A stretch of 47,904 bases of DNA from Novosphingobium indicum. GTDB lineage: Bacteria > Pseudomonadota > Alphaproteobacteria > Sphingomonadales > Sphingomonadaceae. Under the pieces are notes generated by a model. It was not told where the DNA came from. It saw only the letters and a program-made list of their open reading frames with translations, and did no database searches. This document shows, in pieces, positions 8,517 to 17,466 of this stretch; the stretch's first letter is position 1, and each line of letters starts with the position of its first letter. Made by a program: the position numbers and the translations under genes. The stretch spans positions 1 to 47,904 of the forward strand of contig NZ_BMLK01000027.1 in assembly GCF_014645195.1 (NCBI RefSeq). Direction: 5' to 3'.

Positions 8517-9440
8517 ATGCCGCAATCCGATGCCGGTGAGGAGCCGGCCTTCACACAGATCCGCTATGACATCGCCGCGCCCAAGGTGGCGCGCATAACG
8601 CTCGCGCGCCCGGAAAAGCGCAATGCACAGGGCACGCGGATGACCTACGAGATCGATGCCGCTCTTCGGCTGGCCTGCGACGACGAGGCCGTGAGCGTAA
8701 TCGTGCTGGCAGCCGACGGCGACCACTTCAGCGCCGGCCACGACCTGTCGATGAGCGAAGGCCCGATGGGTGCGCCTGCCGAGCGGGCAAGCCTGTGGGG
8801 CGAGTTCGGCACGCCGGGCTGGGAGGGACCCTACACCCGCGAGCGCGAGGTCTATCTGGAAATGACCGAGCGCTGGCGCAATGCCCCGAAGCCGGTGATC
8901 GCAGCCGTGCAGGGCAGCGTGATCTCCGGCGGGCTGATGCTGATGTGGTTCGCCGACATCATCGTCGCGGCGGACGACGCCCGGTTCCGCGACAACACCG
9001 GTTCGGACATGGGGGTGCCGGGCGTCGAGTTCTTCGCCCACCCCTTCGAGCTGGGCGTGCGGCGCGCCAAGCAGATGCTGTTCACCGGCGGCTGGCTCTC
9101 GGCGCAGGCTGCCGCCGCTGCGGGCATGGTCAACGAAGTCGTGCCGCGCGCGCAGCTGCACGAGCGAGCGCTGGAGCTGGCGCAGGAGATCGCCCGCACC
9201 GACCGTTTCGCGCTCAAGCTGATGAAAGCCTCGGTCAACGCCGCGCAGGATGCGATGGGGCGGCGCGAGGCGATGCAGACCTCCTTTGCCAATCACCAGA
9301 TCGGCCACCTGCAGAACATGCTGCTTCACGGCTTTCCCATCGACATCACCCGCCTGCCCGCCTCGGTGCGGCGCCATCTGGAAGAGGCGCTTGCGGCCAG
9401 CGGCGGCATGCCCGCCACCCGCAAGCCATCGGAGGACTGA
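8517..9440 (+). CDS. Enoyl-CoA hydratase/isomerase (crotonase) family protein
   Basis: 307 residues of crotonase fold. The first oxyanion-hole segment reads GDHFSAGHDLS and the second QGSVISGGLMLMWFADIIVAA, followed by FRDNTGSDMGVPGVEF where catalytic acids usually lie. There is a ~20-residue insert (WGEFGTPGWEGPYTRER) before the second motif, longer than in standard FadB-type hydratases. Members hydrate or isomerise CoA thioesters in the cytoplasm. The ATG at 8517 follows GAGGGAAAG. The stop is four bases before an acyl-CoA ligase start, so the two form an operon and probably act consecutively. Confidence 0.88.
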   Translation: MPQSDAGEEPAFTQIRYDIAAPKVARITLARPEKRNAQGTRMTYEIDAALRLACDDEAVSVIVLAADGDHFSAGHDLSMSEGPMGAPAERASLWGEFGTPGWEGPYTREREVYLEMTERWRNAPKPVIAAVQGSVISGGLMLMWFADIIVAADDARFRDNTGSDMGVPGVEFFAHPFELGVRRAKQMLFTGGWLSAQAAAAAGMVNEVVPRAQLHERALELAQEIARTDRFALKLMKASVNAAQDAMGRREAMQTSFANHQIGHLQNMLLHGFPIDITRLPASVRRHLEEALAASGGMPATRKPSED

Positions 9441-9444
9441 GCCC

Positions 9445-10920
9445 ATGGCCGGAATCGTGCTGGGGGACTTGCCCGAACGCAATGCCACGCGGCGCGGTGC
9501 TGACCACTGGGCCGTGCGCCATGGCGACGCCGTGCTGAGCTGGGGCGAACTCGCCGACGCCGCCACCCGCCGGGCGCACGCACTGCAGGGGCAAGGCGTG
9601 ACGCAAGGCGACCGCGTGGTGCTCTCGATACCCAACGGCAACGCCTTCTTCGAATGGACGTTTGCCGTGTGGAAGCTGGGCGCGACGCCAGCGGTGGTCT
9701 CACACCGGCTGCCCAGGCCCGAATTCGAGGCGATCCTAGCGCTGGCCGAACCGCGTGCAGCCGTGATTGCCGACGAGGACCTTCGCGCGGGATGCAAAGG
9801 GCTACCGGTTGCATTCGGCCGCGATCATGCCGATGGCACACCGCTGCCAGCACTCGTGGCGCCGAGCTGGAAGGCCATGACTTCGGGCGGCTCGACAGGA
9901 CGGCCCAAGCTGATCGTCGATCACCATCCCTCGCAGCTCGACGATTCGGTGCGCGGGCTGGGCATTCCGGTCGACGGGGTGATGCTCAATGCCGGGCCGC
10001 TCTATCACAACTTCCCTTTCGCGATGTCGCACTCGGTGATGGTGCACGGCAATTCGGTGGTCGGTATGGAGCGTTTCGATGCCGAGGCGTTCCTGCGTCT
10101 GGTGGATAAGCACAAGGTGCAGTGGACCGCGCTGGTGCCCACCATGATGCAGCGCGTGGCCCGCCTGCCGGACGAGATGCGCGCGCAGTACGACCTCTCC
10201 TCCATCGAAGCCCTGTGGCACACCGCCGCGCCGATTACGCCCGAACTCAAGGAGTTCTGGATCGACTGGATCGGGCCGGAGAAAGTCTGGGAGATGTACG
10301 GCGGCACCGAGGGCTTCGCGACCACGCAGCTGAACGGCGCGGAGTGGCTGGAACACCGCGGATCGGTCGGCAAACCGACCTGGTCCGAAGTGCTGATCCG
10401 GGGGGATGATGGTGCGGCGCTGCCCCCCCGCGAAGTCGGCGAGGTTTATATGCGGCGCAAGGGCGCGACCGGAGAAGACAAGGCCTATCACTACGTCGGC
10501 GCCGATGGCCGGCGCCTGCCCGACGGCTTCGAGAGTTTCGGCGACTATGGCTGGGTGGACGAGGACGGCTATCTCTATATCGCCGACCGGCGCACCGACC
10601 TGATCCTGTCAGGCGGTCGCAACCTCTATCCCGCCGAGATCGAAACGGCACTGCTGGCCCATCCCGAGGTCGCCGAAGCGATCGTGATCGGATTGCCGGA
10701 CGAAGATCTGGGAGCGCACGTTCATGCCATCGTCCGCTTGGAGGATGGAGGCGATGCCGACACGGCGCCTCTGCTCGACTGGGTGCGCGACCGGCTGGTC
10801 GGCTACAAGGTACCACGCAGCCTGGAATTCACCGACACGCCGCTGCGAGACGAGGCGGGCAAGGCCCGTCGCAGCGCGCTGCGCGCCGAGCGGATTGCCG
10901 CGCAGACGAACAGCGCCTGA
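9445..10920 (+). CDS. AMP-dependent acyl-CoA synthetase/ligase
   Basis: 491 residues of the ANL superfamily. The ATP-binding loop SGGSTGRPK is at ~147-155, EMYGGTE at ~283, and YIADRRTDLILSGGRNLYPAEIE marks the hinge to the C-terminal domain. The end, YKVPRSLEF...DEAGKARRSAL, holds the likely adenylation lysine. It activates a carboxylic acid to its CoA thioester in the cytoplasm. The start at 9445 has GGAGGA eight bases upstream, within the end of the hydratase gene. It is more compact than medium/long-chain fatty-acid ligases; the substrate is unknown but the neighbourhood points to a ring-derived acid. Confidence 0.9.
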   Translation: MAGIVLGDLPERNATRRGADHWAVRHGDAVLSWGELADAATRRAHALQGQGVTQGDRVVLSIPNGNAFFEWTFAVWKLGATPAVVSHRLPRPEFEAILALAEPRAAVIADEDLRAGCKGLPVAFGRDHADGTPLPALVAPSWKAMTSGGSTGRPKLIVDHHPSQLDDSVRGLGIPVDGVMLNAGPLYHNFPFAMSHSVMVHGNSVVGMERFDAEAFLRLVDKHKVQWTALVPTMMQRVARLPDEMRAQYDLSSIEALWHTAAPITPELKEFWIDWIGPEKVWEMYGGTEGFATTQLNGAEWLEHRGSVGKPTWSEVLIRGDDGAALPPREVGEVYMRRKGATGEDKAYHYVGADGRRLPDGFESFGDYGWVDEDGYLYIADRRTDLILSGGRNLYPAEIETALLAHPEVAEAIVIGLPDEDLGAHVHAIVRLEDGGDADTAPLLDWVRDRLVGYKVPRSLEFTDTPLRDEAGKARRSALRAERIAAQTNSA

Positions 10921-10935
10921 CGGCAAACTGCAGAG

Positions 10936-10960
10936 GCGCCGGAACCACTGGCTCCGGCGC
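10936..10960. terminator. Stem-loop between convergent genes
   Basis: GCGCCGGA (10936-10943) pairs perfectly with TCCGGCGC (10953-10960) across a nine-base loop. It lies between the convergent stops of the acyl-CoA ligase (10920) and the monooxygenase (10969), so it may serve both strands. There is no clear U-run, as is common in high-GC genomes. Confidence 0.6.
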
Positions 10961-10968
10961 ACTCGCAA

Positions 10969-12798
10969 TCAGGATTCGAACGTGACGCCCGGCAGGTCCG
11001 GCAACTTGCGCCAGTCCGCCAGCATGTCGCGGAAGGCATCCCAGCCGGCCATGTAGCCCTTGAAAAGCGCCCACTTGGGATTCTTTTCGCCTTCGTTGTT
11101 GAAGTAGCTGGGCGTGCACTCTGCCTGGAACTCGGACATGTCGACCTCGTTCTCGCGGCAGTGCTGCACATAGGCTTCGACGCCTTCCTTGGTGGCGGCA
11201 ACCGTCTGTGCACCACGACGTTCGGCCTCCCCGATCATAAAGGCGATGTGCTCGGCCTGCCGGTTGAACTGCTCGGTCGTGCTCGAGTTCGTCGCACCCT
11301 GGATGTAGCCCATGTAAAACATGCCCGGGAAATTGTCGGTAATGACACCGTGCATCGTGCTGGGGCCATTTTCCCAGTGGTCGTAGATCGACTCACCGCC
11401 ACGTCCGGTAACCGTATCGATGCCCCAGCGGCGCTTGAGGTCCGAGGTCACTTCGAAACCCGACGCGAAGACCATCAGGTCGACTTCGTATTCCACGCCA
11501 TCGGCGACAAAGCCCTTTTCGGTCATGCGCTCGACACCCTGTGTGGGCGAAACGTCGATCAGCTTGACGTTGGGGCGGTTGAAGGCCGGGTAGTACTCGT
11601 TGTTCGACAGCGGCCGCTTGCACATGAAGCGGAACCACGGCTTGAGCGCTTCGGCAGTTTCCTTGTCCTCGACCAGAGCGTCAACGCGGCGGCGCATGCG
11701 TTCCATGACCTGGAAGTCCATAGCCTCGCGACGGGCCATGAGCTCTTCCATCGTCAGTTCGGGCCAGCCTTCGGCTTCGAGGTCCTTGCATAGGTTGCGC
11801 ACGAGCTCGGTCCAGATGTCGCAGATCTGGTCTTCCTCGCCCGGCGCGAACATGTGCTGCACGCCGGTATGGAAATTGGCCATGCGCTCCTGCTGCCAGC
11901 CCGGCTTGAGCGATGCCACCCAGTCGGGATCCGTCGGCGGGTTGGGCCGCTCGTCGATGTTCGATGGCGTGCGCTGCAGGACATAGAGCTGCTTGGCGTA
12001 CTTGCCGATGTACGGCACCGCCTGAACCGAGGTCGCGCCCGTGCCGACGATGGCAACGCGCTTGTCGGCCAGCTTGTCGAGCACCGGATCTTTCCACGAA
12101 CCGCCGGTGTAATCATGCTCCCAGCGGCTGGTGTGGAACATCTTGCCCTTGTAGTCGTGAATGCCCGGAATGCCGGGCAGCTTGGGCATGTTCATCACGC
12201 CGCCGGCCATGATCACGAAGCGCGCCTTGATGTCGTCGCCCCGGTTGGTCTTCACGTGCCAGCGCTTGATGGTCTCGTCCCAGACGATGCTTTCGACGAG
12301 AGTATGAAACAGCGCCTTGTCGGCAAGGTCGAAGTCCTCGGCCATCTTCTGGCAATAGGCCTGGATTTCCCAGCCATCCGCGAACTTCTTGGAGGGCATG
12401 TAGCCCGTTTCCTCGAGCAGCGGCATGTAGCAATAGGAATCGTTATCGCATTGCACGCCGGGGTAACGGTTCCAGTACCACACACCGCCGAAGCCGCCCG
12501 CATGGTCGATGTTGCGGACATTGGTGACGCCCTGCTTGTGAAGCTGGTAGCCCGCCAGGATGCCCGAGAAGCCGGCGCCGAGGATGGCAACGTCGATTTC
12601 CTCGTTCAGCGCATCGCGTTCCGCGACGGGCGTAAAGGGATCATGGGCGTAGTTGTCGGAGAGGTCGTCGGTCGGGCGCACATACTGCTCGCCGCCTTCG
12701 CGACGCAGGCGCTTGTCGCGCTCGGCGCGGTACTTCGCCTTGAGCGCGGGAATGTCGAGTTCTTCGGCCGGTGGCACGTCTGTTTTCTGGCAGGTCAT
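10969..12798 (-). CDS. Flavin-containing Baeyer-Villiger-type monooxygenase
   Basis: 609 residues from the ATG at 12798, preceded by GGGAAAG; an ATG 16 codons upstream lacks a ribosome site. The first FAD-binding motif GAGFSG is at 74-79 and the NADPH motif GTGATS at 252-257. Between them YKGKMFHTSRWE (216-227) is a close variant of the type I Baeyer-Villiger fingerprint FxGxxxHxxxW(P/D), with Tyr for Phe and Glu for the last position. Such enzymes insert oxygen next to a ketone, giving esters or lactones, using NADPH and O2. An SDR that could supply the ketone is encoded just upstream on the same strand. Confidence 0.88.
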   Translation of the reverse strand: MTCQKTDVPPAEELDIPALKAKYRAERDKRLRREGGEQYVRPTDDLSDNYAHDPFTPVAERDALNEEIDVAILGAGFSGILAGYQLHKQGVTNVRNIDHAGGFGGVWYWNRYPGVQCDNDSYCYMPLLEETGYMPSKKFADGWEIQAYCQKMAEDFDLADKALFHTLVESIVWDETIKRWHVKTNRGDDIKARFVIMAGGVMNMPKLPGIPGIHDYKGKMFHTSRWEHDYTGGSWKDPVLDKLADKRVAIVGTGATSVQAVPYIGKYAKQLYVLQRTPSNIDERPNPPTDPDWVASLKPGWQQERMANFHTGVQHMFAPGEEDQICDIWTELVRNLCKDLEAEGWPELTMEELMARREAMDFQVMERMRRRVDALVEDKETAEALKPWFRFMCKRPLSNNEYYPAFNRPNVKLIDVSPTQGVERMTEKGFVADGVEYEVDLMVFASGFEVTSDLKRRWGIDTVTGRGGESIYDHWENGPSTMHGVITDNFPGMFYMGYIQGATNSSTTEQFNRQAEHIAFMIGEAERRGAQTVAATKEGVEAYVQHCRENEVDMSEFQAECTPSYFNNEGEKNPKWALFKGYMAGWDAFRDMLADWRKLPDLPGVTFES

Positions 12799-12881
12799 GT
12801 GCTTTCCCACTTCTCCGTTCGGCGATTCTTCTAACACGATCGCCATATGCGCGCTGTGGATAGGCTTGCGCGCTTAGTTGT

Positions 12882-12892
12882 CAACAGTGTTG
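12882..12892. promoter_or_regulatory. Small palindrome in the gap before the monooxygenase gene
   Basis: CAACAGTGTTG is a five-base inverted repeat around a single G. It sits just after the SDR stop and 84 bases before the monooxygenase start, inside an AT-richer patch. It may be an operator for a promoter internal to the SDR-monooxygenase unit. The evidence is only the symmetry and the position. Confidence 0.3.
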
Positions 12893-12896
12893 TTTA

Positions 12897-13829
12897 TTAG
12901 CTGTCCGAGCCTTCGCGCGCCATGGCGAAGCTGTAGCCGATGTGATCGACATGCCCGTGGAGCCCGAAATCGAGCACTTGCGGGTTCTCGGCGCCCTTGT
13001 CGTGAAACTGCTCGCAAGCCGCAGCGACGTCCTCGATCGTCCACGAGGGACGATAGACGCCGCGGGTTTCGGCAAGGAACACGCGGGAGATACGCCCGGC
13101 GATCGAAGCGATCATCTCGCCGGTGACCGAGCAGGCCTCGTGCGCCAGCCAGGCCACCACCGGCGCGACCAGTTCGGGATCCATCGGCGGATACTGCGAG
13201 ATGTCGATGCCTTCGGCCATGCGGGTGACGGCGCTAGGCACAATCACGTTCGACTTCACATTGAAGTCTTCGCCTTCAAGCGCGGCCACGTTGTTGAGGC
13301 CGATCATGCCGGACTTGGCCGCGCCGTAGTTCACACAGTTCTTGTTGCCGTAAACGCCGCCGATCGAACTGGTGAGCACGATGCGACCGAAGTTCTGGTC
13401 GCACATGGGCGCGAAGGCTGCCTGCACGACATGAAAGGCGCCCATCAGGTGGACGTCGACCACCGACTTGAAGTCGTCGTAGCTGATGTCGCGGATCGAA
13501 CCGTAGCGCACGTTGCCGGCATTGTGGATCAGTGCATCGATCCGGCCCCAGGTGTCTAGCGCCGCCTGGATGATCGCCCTGCCGCCTTCTGGAGTGGCCA
13601 CACTGTCGGCATTGGCAATCGCCTCGCCGCCGGCCGCGACGATCTCGTCGACCACGCTTTGCGCCACGCTTGTATCCGGACCGTCACCGCGGATCGCGCC
13701 GCCCAGATCGTTGACGACGACCTTGCACCCGCGCGAGGCCATCAGCAGCGCATAGGCGCGCCCCAGTCCGCGTCCGCCCCCGGTAACGACGGCAACGCGG
13801 CCATCGAAGCGCAATTCGGTCTCGGGCAT
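12897..13829 (-). CDS. Short-chain dehydrogenase, 17beta-HSD4 / MFE-2 hydroxyacyl-CoA dehydrogenase-like
   Basis: 310 residues. The cofactor motif TGGGRGLG is at 16-23, NAG at 103-105, catalytic serine in VLTSSIGG (~154), and YGAAK at 168-172. An acidic Asp after beta-2 (VVVNDLGG) predicts NAD(H). A C-terminal extension of ~60 residues beyond the core SDR fold, and overall sequence, resemble the (3R)-hydroxyacyl-CoA dehydrogenase unit of multifunctional enzyme type 2. It is co-directional with the Baeyer-Villiger gene 98 bases downstream. A clear paralogue lies at 31880-32803. The substrate may be a CoA ester or a free alcohol. Confidence 0.88.
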   Translation of the reverse strand: MPETELRFDGRVAVVTGGGRGLGRAYALLMASRGCKVVVNDLGGAIRGDGPDTSVAQSVVDEIVAAGGEAIANADSVATPEGGRAIIQAALDTWGRIDALIHNAGNVRYGSIRDISYDDFKSVVDVHLMGAFHVVQAAFAPMCDQNFGRIVLTSSIGGVYGNKNCVNYGAAKSGMIGLNNVAALEGEDFNVKSNVIVPSAVTRMAEGIDISQYPPMDPELVAPVVAWLAHEACSVTGEMIASIAGRISRVFLAETRGVYRPSWTIEDVAAACEQFHDKGAENPQVLDFGLHGHVDHIGYSFAMAREGSDS

Positions 13830-14098
13830 GGGCTGGACAGTCCTCTCTTGTATCGGTCCGCTCGGATCTTCTGCGGGATCTTCTCCCTCAACGCCCTAGC
13901 GAAAGATGATTATCGGTTCGATGAACGAGTATGCGGACAGCCCTCGCCTTGGCAACCGCAGATCCTGCTCCCTCATCCGCCCCGGCGATGGCCGTTCCTC
14001 CTGCAGGTTCGAAAGCGCCTCTGCGTTGCGCCTCCCGATCGGCAACGATAGGCTTTCGGCAAAGACTCGGCACGTCGCCGTGGGAGAAGGATGTATAC
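13830..14098. promoter_or_regulatory. Divergent control region between the SDR and the beta-propeller gene
   Basis: These 269 bases separate two divergently transcribed genes and must hold both promoters. GGATCTTCT is repeated directly near 13865-13885, and ATCG-GTT-CGAT forms a small palindrome around 13912-13922. A good ribosome site, GGGAGAAGG, is at 14082-14090. The downstream frame is open through much of this gap, but I treat that as noncoding because the ribosome site selects the ATG at 14099. Confidence 0.4.
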
Positions 14099-15706
14099 AT
14101 GCTGGAACCGAGTGGCCGCAATCAGAGTGGACTGTCCGCTGAACCGTCCGAAGGCTGGGCGCTCCATCGCCTGACCCCGGCCAGCCGCCTCAACGGCGCC
14201 AACGGCATCCGCACCGGCGCCGACGGCCGGATCTATGTGGCACAGGTCGCGGGCAGCAAGGTCAGTGCAGTCGACGTCGACAGCGGCGAAGTCGAGACGA
14301 TCAGCCCCGCCCCGGCCGCTGGCGGTACCGGCATCGTCGGCCCGGACGACCTTGCGTTCGACAGCGCGGGCAATCTCTTCTGCACCGAGATCACCGAAGG
14401 GCGCGTCTCGATGATGACGCCCAAGGGCGAATACAAAGTGATCCAGGGCGACATGCCCGTCGCCAACCCGATCACCTGCTATCAGGACCGCGTAATCGCC
14501 GGCGAGCTGCGCATGGGCGCGCGGATCATGGAACTGGACAAGAACGGCGGCGCGCCGCGCGTGATCGTCGAGGGGCTTCCCATGGTCAACGCTTTCGAGG
14601 TCGGCCCCGACGGCAAGCTCTACTTCCCGGCCCAGGGCGCCAATGAGATCTGGCGCGTCAGCCTCGACGGCGGCGAGCCCGAAGTGGTGGCAAAGGATCT
14701 CGGCGTTCCGGACTCGGTCAAGTTCCATCCCGACGGCTACATCGTCTCGACGCAGGTCTATTCGGGGCAGGTGCTCAAGATCGATCCGCGCACCGGCGAA
14801 AAGGAAGTGCTGGCCGACATCGGCCCGGGCCTCGACAACGTCGCCTTCGTCAACGGGCGTACCTTCGTCTCGCACATCACCGGCTCCATCCACGAGATCA
14901 CCGCGTCGGGCACCGCCAAGCCGGTGATCGACCGCGGCCTCCAGTGGCCGCTCGGCCTTGCCGTGGGCCCGAACGGGCATATCCTCGTTGCCGACGGCGG
15001 CTTCACCTACCTGCTCACGCCCGGTGAGGAATTGCAGCTGGCCGGCATGCTGTTCTCTCCCGGCTTCCCCGGCTGGACGCGCGATGCGGCGGCTTGCGGC
15101 ACCGACGAGTGGGTCGTGACGACGGCCAACGGCGATGTGGCGCGCTGGAACCCGGCCACGGCGGAAACGCAGGTTCTCGCGAGCGGCTACGACCGCCTCA
15201 TGGGCATTGCCATGGCATCGGACGGTTCTGCCGTCTTTACCGAGTATCCCACCGGGCGCGTACTGTCGGTCAAGGATCGCCAAGTCAGCGAACTGGCCAG
15301 CGGGCTCGACCGCCCGATGGGTGTCGCGATTGCCGGAGACGGCACCGTCTACGTCGCGGAAAGCGGCGCCGGGCGCGTCGTAAAGCTCGCGAGCGGCAAG
15401 GCGGAGACGGTGCTCGACGGGCTTGCGCGGCCGGAAGGTATCGCGATTGCGGACGGCACGCTCGCTGTTGCCGATCCCGGCTCCCAATCGGTCGTGGTGA
15501 GCGATCTTGCCGGCGGCAATCGCGATACCGTTGCCTCCAAGCTGCCCATCGGCGGCCCCGGCGGCGTCCAGCTGCTGCAACTTGGCGGCGTGGGCGACAT
15601 GTGCGGGCCGATGAGCACGATGGTCGGCATCGCCATTGCCGGAGACGGCACGATCTATCTGGCTGCCGACGCCGAGGGCAGCGTCCTGGCAATCGGCCGG
15701 GTCTGA
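14099..15706 (+). CDS. Large SMP-30/gluconolactonase-like beta-propeller protein
   Basis: 535 residues made of repeated four-stranded blades. The blade motif GIAxAxDGTVYVAES or a variant recurs (examples: GIRTGADGRIYVAQ, DLAFDSAGNLFCTE, AFEVGPDGKLYFPA, SVKFHPDGYIVSTQ, GLAVGPNGHILVAD, GIAMASDGSAVFTE, GVAIAGDGTVYVAES, GIAIAGDGTIYLAAD). This is nearly twice the size of a single SMP-30 lactonase, so two propellers are likely. No signal peptide is seen from this start. Relatives hydrolyse lactones or bind ligands. Beside a Baeyer-Villiger gene, a lactonase role is attractive but inferred. Confidence 0.75.
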   Translation: MLEPSGRNQSGLSAEPSEGWALHRLTPASRLNGANGIRTGADGRIYVAQVAGSKVSAVDVDSGEVETISPAPAAGGTGIVGPDDLAFDSAGNLFCTEITEGRVSMMTPKGEYKVIQGDMPVANPITCYQDRVIAGELRMGARIMELDKNGGAPRVIVEGLPMVNAFEVGPDGKLYFPAQGANEIWRVSLDGGEPEVVAKDLGVPDSVKFHPDGYIVSTQVYSGQVLKIDPRTGEKEVLADIGPGLDNVAFVNGRTFVSHITGSIHEITASGTAKPVIDRGLQWPLGLAVGPNGHILVADGGFTYLLTPGEELQLAGMLFSPGFPGWTRDAAACGTDEWVVTTANGDVARWNPATAETQVLASGYDRLMGIAMASDGSAVFTEYPTGRVLSVKDRQVSELASGLDRPMGVAIAGDGTVYVAESGAGRVVKLASGKAETVLDGLARPEGIAIADGTLAVADPGSQSVVVSDLAGGNRDTVASKLPIGGPGGVQLLQLGGVGDMCGPMSTMVGIAIAGDGTIYLAADAEGSVLAIGRV

Positions 15707-15718
15707 GGGAGGACCGTC

Positions 15719-16132
15719 ATGCTCAAGCAGATCTGCTTCTTCCGCAAGCGCCCCGACATGACCATGGACGAGTTCATGGACTACTACGAGAACCAGCACT
15801 CGCAGCTTGCCCAGAAGATGGGCGCGCAGCCGGCGATCCCGAACGCGGTGCGCTATGTGCGGCGCTATCTGGTACCTGAAAGGAATCCGATCACCGGCGA
15901 GATCCACGATCCCGGCTACGACTGCATCATGGAGATCTGGTGGAACAGCCGCGAGGACTTCGAGCGGTCGCAAGCCATCATCTCTTCGCCCGAGCGCCTG
16001 CCGATGACCAAGGCCGACGAGGAAAAGCTCTTCGCCGGGCATGAGAACCCCGTCTGCACCTGCATCGAATACGATTCGCCGATGGGCCCCAATGGCGAGG
16101 CCACCCACGTCGATCTGCGATACGGCGACTGA
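15719..16132 (+). CDS. EthD-domain protein
   Basis: 137 residues of ferredoxin-like dimeric alpha/beta-barrel fold. The opening LKQICFFRKRPDMTMDEFMDYYENQHSQLA is the EthD/REDY-like start, with the conserved His of the NQHSQL segment. EthD proteins accompany oxygenases in ether, steroid and aromatic degradation; a few act as small isomerases or decarboxylases, but most roles are unknown. The ATG follows GAGGGAGGA and lies 12 bases after the propeller stop; the MFS gene begins two bases after its own stop. It is therefore tightly embedded in the catabolic operon. Confidence 0.82.
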   Translation: MLKQICFFRKRPDMTMDEFMDYYENQHSQLAQKMGAQPAIPNAVRYVRRYLVPERNPITGEIHDPGYDCIMEIWWNSREDFERSQAIISSPERLPMTKADEEKLFAGHENPVCTCIEYDSPMGPNGEATHVDLRYGD

Positions 16133-16134
16133 AT

Positions 16135-17379
16135 ATGAACACGGAAACGCGCAGCGGGCGCGAGGAATGGAAGGCCCACGGTCTGGTGCCGGTGGCAGCC
16201 GGGCTCGGCTATGCCACCAGCGTGATCCACATCTACGGCATCGGCCCCTATTTTGGCCCGGTCGCCGAGCAGTTCGGCTGGACACGCACCGAAGTCACCT
16301 TCGGTCTGACGATCGCCACGCTGGTCCAGGCGGTGGGCGGCGTCTTCATCGGGCTTGCCGTCGATCGCTTCGGCCCGCGCCGCTTCGGGGTCCTCGGGCT
16401 GGTCCTGCTGGGTGTCGCGTTTTCGCTGCTGGGCACGGCCAACGGATCGCTGCTGCAGTGGTATCTGCTGTGGTGCCTCGTGGCGCTGGCGGCCCTGCCC
16501 GTCCAAGCGTCGGTCTGGACCAGCGCGGTCGCCTCGCTGTTCCATGTCTCGCGCGGGATGGCCTTCGCGGTAACGCTTTGCGGGGCCTCGATCGCGGCAG
16601 GCGTTTTCCCCTTGATGGGCACTTATGCCATCGCCCGGCTCGGGTGGGAGATGGCTTTTTCGGCCCATGCCGCCGTCTGGCTGATCATAGCCTTTCCGGT
16701 GATCTTCCTGTTCTTCCACGGGCGCTACGACCGGGGCCGCAAGAACAAGGAAGAAGGTGAGGTTGCCAGCCCGAAAGACCTGCCGGGCGTGACACTCGCT
16801 GAAGGCCTTCGCTCGACGATCTACCAACGCCTGTTCATCGCCAGCCTGCTCTTCACCTTCACCATCATCGCCATCGTCGTGCACTTCACCTCGATCCTCG
16901 GCGACCAGGGTGCCGATCCGCTGACGGCTGCCGGCATCGCCTCGTTCGTGGGCTGGTTTTCGCTTGCAGGGCGGCTGGGCACCGGCTTCCTGCTGGACCG
17001 TCTTCCCGCCTCGCTGGTGGGCGCCGCAGTCTTCATGCTGCCGGTGGCGGGATCGCTGCTGCTTCTGCTCGGAGGCGATTCCTATGGCGCCATGGTCCTT
17101 GCATCGGGGCTGATCGGCCTCACATTGGGAGCAGAGATAGATGTGGTCGTGTTCCTGCTGACCCGCCACTTCGGGCTGAAGAACTTCGGCGGGCTCTATG
17201 GCGGTGTCCTGGCGGCGCTTTCGATCGGCACCGCTGTGGGCCCGCTGGTGGCCGCGCGCATCTTCGATGTGACCGGCAGCTACGATGGTTTTCTGTGGCT
17301 GGCATTGGGTTTCATGGCCGCGAGCAGCCTGGCCGTCGCCAGCCTGCCACGGCGCGACGAAGCATTCGCGGCACACTGA
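16135..17379 (+). CDS. MFS transporter, monocarboxylate/oxalate-formate antiporter-like
   Basis: 414 residues with twelve predicted transmembrane helices and a central cytoplasmic loop rich in Lys/Glu (GRKNKEEGEVASPKD). The loop 2-3 motif reads AVDRFGPRRFG, the usual MFS D-R-x-G-R/K-like signature. The overall pattern (WTRTEVTFGLTIATLVQAVGG early, FGLKNFGGLYGG late) resembles the monocarboxylate and oxalate:formate subgroup. It sits between an EthD gene (two bases upstream) and a Rieske oxygenase, so uptake of the acidic growth substrate or export of a metabolite is likely. Confidence 0.85.
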   Translation: MNTETRSGREEWKAHGLVPVAAGLGYATSVIHIYGIGPYFGPVAEQFGWTRTEVTFGLTIATLVQAVGGVFIGLAVDRFGPRRFGVLGLVLLGVAFSLLGTANGSLLQWYLLWCLVALAALPVQASVWTSAVASLFHVSRGMAFAVTLCGASIAAGVFPLMGTYAIARLGWEMAFSAHAAVWLIIAFPVIFLFFHGRYDRGRKNKEEGEVASPKDLPGVTLAEGLRSTIYQRLFIASLLFTFTIIAIVVHFTSILGDQGADPLTAAGIASFVGWFSLAGRLGTGFLLDRLPASLVGAAVFMLPVAGSLLLLLGGDSYGAMVLASGLIGLTLGAEIDVVVFLLTRHFGLKNFGGLYGGVLAALSIGTAVGPLVAARIFDVTGSYDGFLWLALGFMAASSLAVASLPRRDEAFAAH

Positions 17380-17466
17380 CGGCAGCGCCTCAGCGATTTG
17401 CGCTGGCGTGCCAATAATGAAATACTGAACGCAAATCCGCACAAATTGACAGAGAACGAGGAACCC

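Noticed and set aside
13973..16285. A 770-codon minus-strand frame opposite the propeller and EthD genes
   Set aside because: Low-complexity His/Asp/Arg-rich composition with no motif, antisense to two convincing genes.
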